Below are positions 4,806 to 5,081 of a stretch of DNA of 5,081 nucleotides, piece after piece. The position numbers were made by a program, and so were the translations under genes. The notes beneath the pieces are model-generated. The model was not told where the DNA came from. It did not search any database and saw only the letters and a program-made list of their open reading frames with translations. Position 1 is the stretch's first letter, and each line of letters begins with the position of its first letter. Source of the stretch: Phycisphaerae bacterium (GTDB lineage: Bacteria > Planctomycetota > Phycisphaerae > Sedimentisphaerales > Anaerohalosphaeraceae); NCBI GenBank assembly GCA_007121565.1, contig SKKI01000273.1:1-5081 (forward strand), given 5' to 3'.

Positions 4806-5081
4806 TTAGAATGTCCACTCTAAATTCACTCGGGCAAACAGGGCATTGTCGCGGCTTTCAGGGCCGTAATAGTTATCGGGAATGAAGTAATCGACCAAGA
4901 AGTGCATCCCGAACTTTGGACAACAGCGGTATGACGCCAACGCACTGAGCATCTGGCCGCGGAAATTTCCGCTGTCAGAGAAAGTCAACGGACCTGGAGT
5001 GGTCGAATCAAAGGTATTCCGATCCGCCCACATCAGGTTATAATCGGTTTTAAGCGTCCAGTCCTGATGCGGCTTGAAGGA
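4806..5081 (-). CDS. Outer-membrane beta-barrel protein, C-terminal fragment (5' end off the right edge)
   Basis: The frame is open from base 5081 to the TAA at 4808-4806, giving 91 residues. The first residues in the window are SFKPHQDWTLKTDYNLMWAD, so the Met at 5031-5033 is internal and not the start. Alternating polar and hydrophobic residues (WTLKTDYNLMWAD, MLSALASYR, GMHFLVDYFIP, ALFARVNLEWTF) look like amphipathic transmembrane beta-strands. The chain ends in Phe after an aromatic-rich strand, the usual C-terminal signature for BAM-inserted outer-membrane proteins. The segment with WAD, SGNFRGQ and YFIPDNYY resembles, from memory, the C-terminal part of alginate-export-like or porin-type proteins in Planctomycetota; the specific substrate cannot be told from this piece. 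It is convergent with rsmG and has its own strong terminator. Confidence 0.78.
   Translation of the reverse strand, partial: SFKPHQDWTLKTDYNLMWADRNTFDSTTPGPLTFSDSGNFRGQMLSALASYRCCPKFGMHFLVDYFIPDNYYGPESRDNALFARVNLEWTF

Overview
The window most likely comes from a member of the Planctomycetota, perhaps a Phycisphaerae-like lineage. The clues are two secreted proteins of PEP-CTERM type with N-terminal signal peptides, one showing a full PEP-CTERM sorting tail, a secreted protein that resembles (from memory only) an uncharacterised planctomycete family, a Gram-negative outer-membrane beta-barrel C-terminus, and several genes without a clear Shine-Dalgarno sequence. The taxon is an inference from protein style; there is no rRNA or other phylogenetic marker here beyond trmB and rsmG.

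Layout. The left half (1-3178) is transcribed leftward. In transcription order from the right it holds an isochorismatase-fold protein (2447-3178, start uncertain) in which the catalytic cysteine position is alanine; a 387-base gap that contains a GC-rich stretch bounded by an inverted repeat and a good promoter; a secreted 214-residue protein of unknown function (1415-2059); a strong sigma70-type promoter with an extended -10; a 283-residue PEP-CTERM protein built of about seven 18-20 residue repeats (392-1243); and the first 102 codons of its tandem paralogue (1-307), which runs off the left edge. The two paralogues align without gaps at an offset of 936 bases.

The right half (3358-4763) is transcribed rightward and is a two-gene RNA-modification operon: trmB (tRNA m7G46 methyltransferase) and rsmG (16S rRNA m7G527 methyltransferase), joined by a 4-base ATGA stop/start overlap. 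An AT-rich divergent intergenic region (3179-3357) separates it from the isochorismatase-like gene. At the right edge a leftward gene (4806-5081, 5' end outside the window) encodes the last 91 residues of a probable outer-membrane beta-barrel protein. Its rho-independent terminator lies inside the last codons of the convergent rsmG.

How the genes work together: trmB and rsmG make the same chemical mark (N7-methylguanine) on tRNA and rRNA. The two PEP-CTERM proteins are presumably exported and processed by an exosortase encoded elsewhere. No mobile element, CRISPR array, tRNA or rRNA gene was seen. I did not find convincing evidence of a new multi-gene system; the most notable points are the catalytically altered isochorismatase-fold protein, the tandem PEP-CTERM repeat paralogues, and the unexplained structured-looking gap at 2302-2450.
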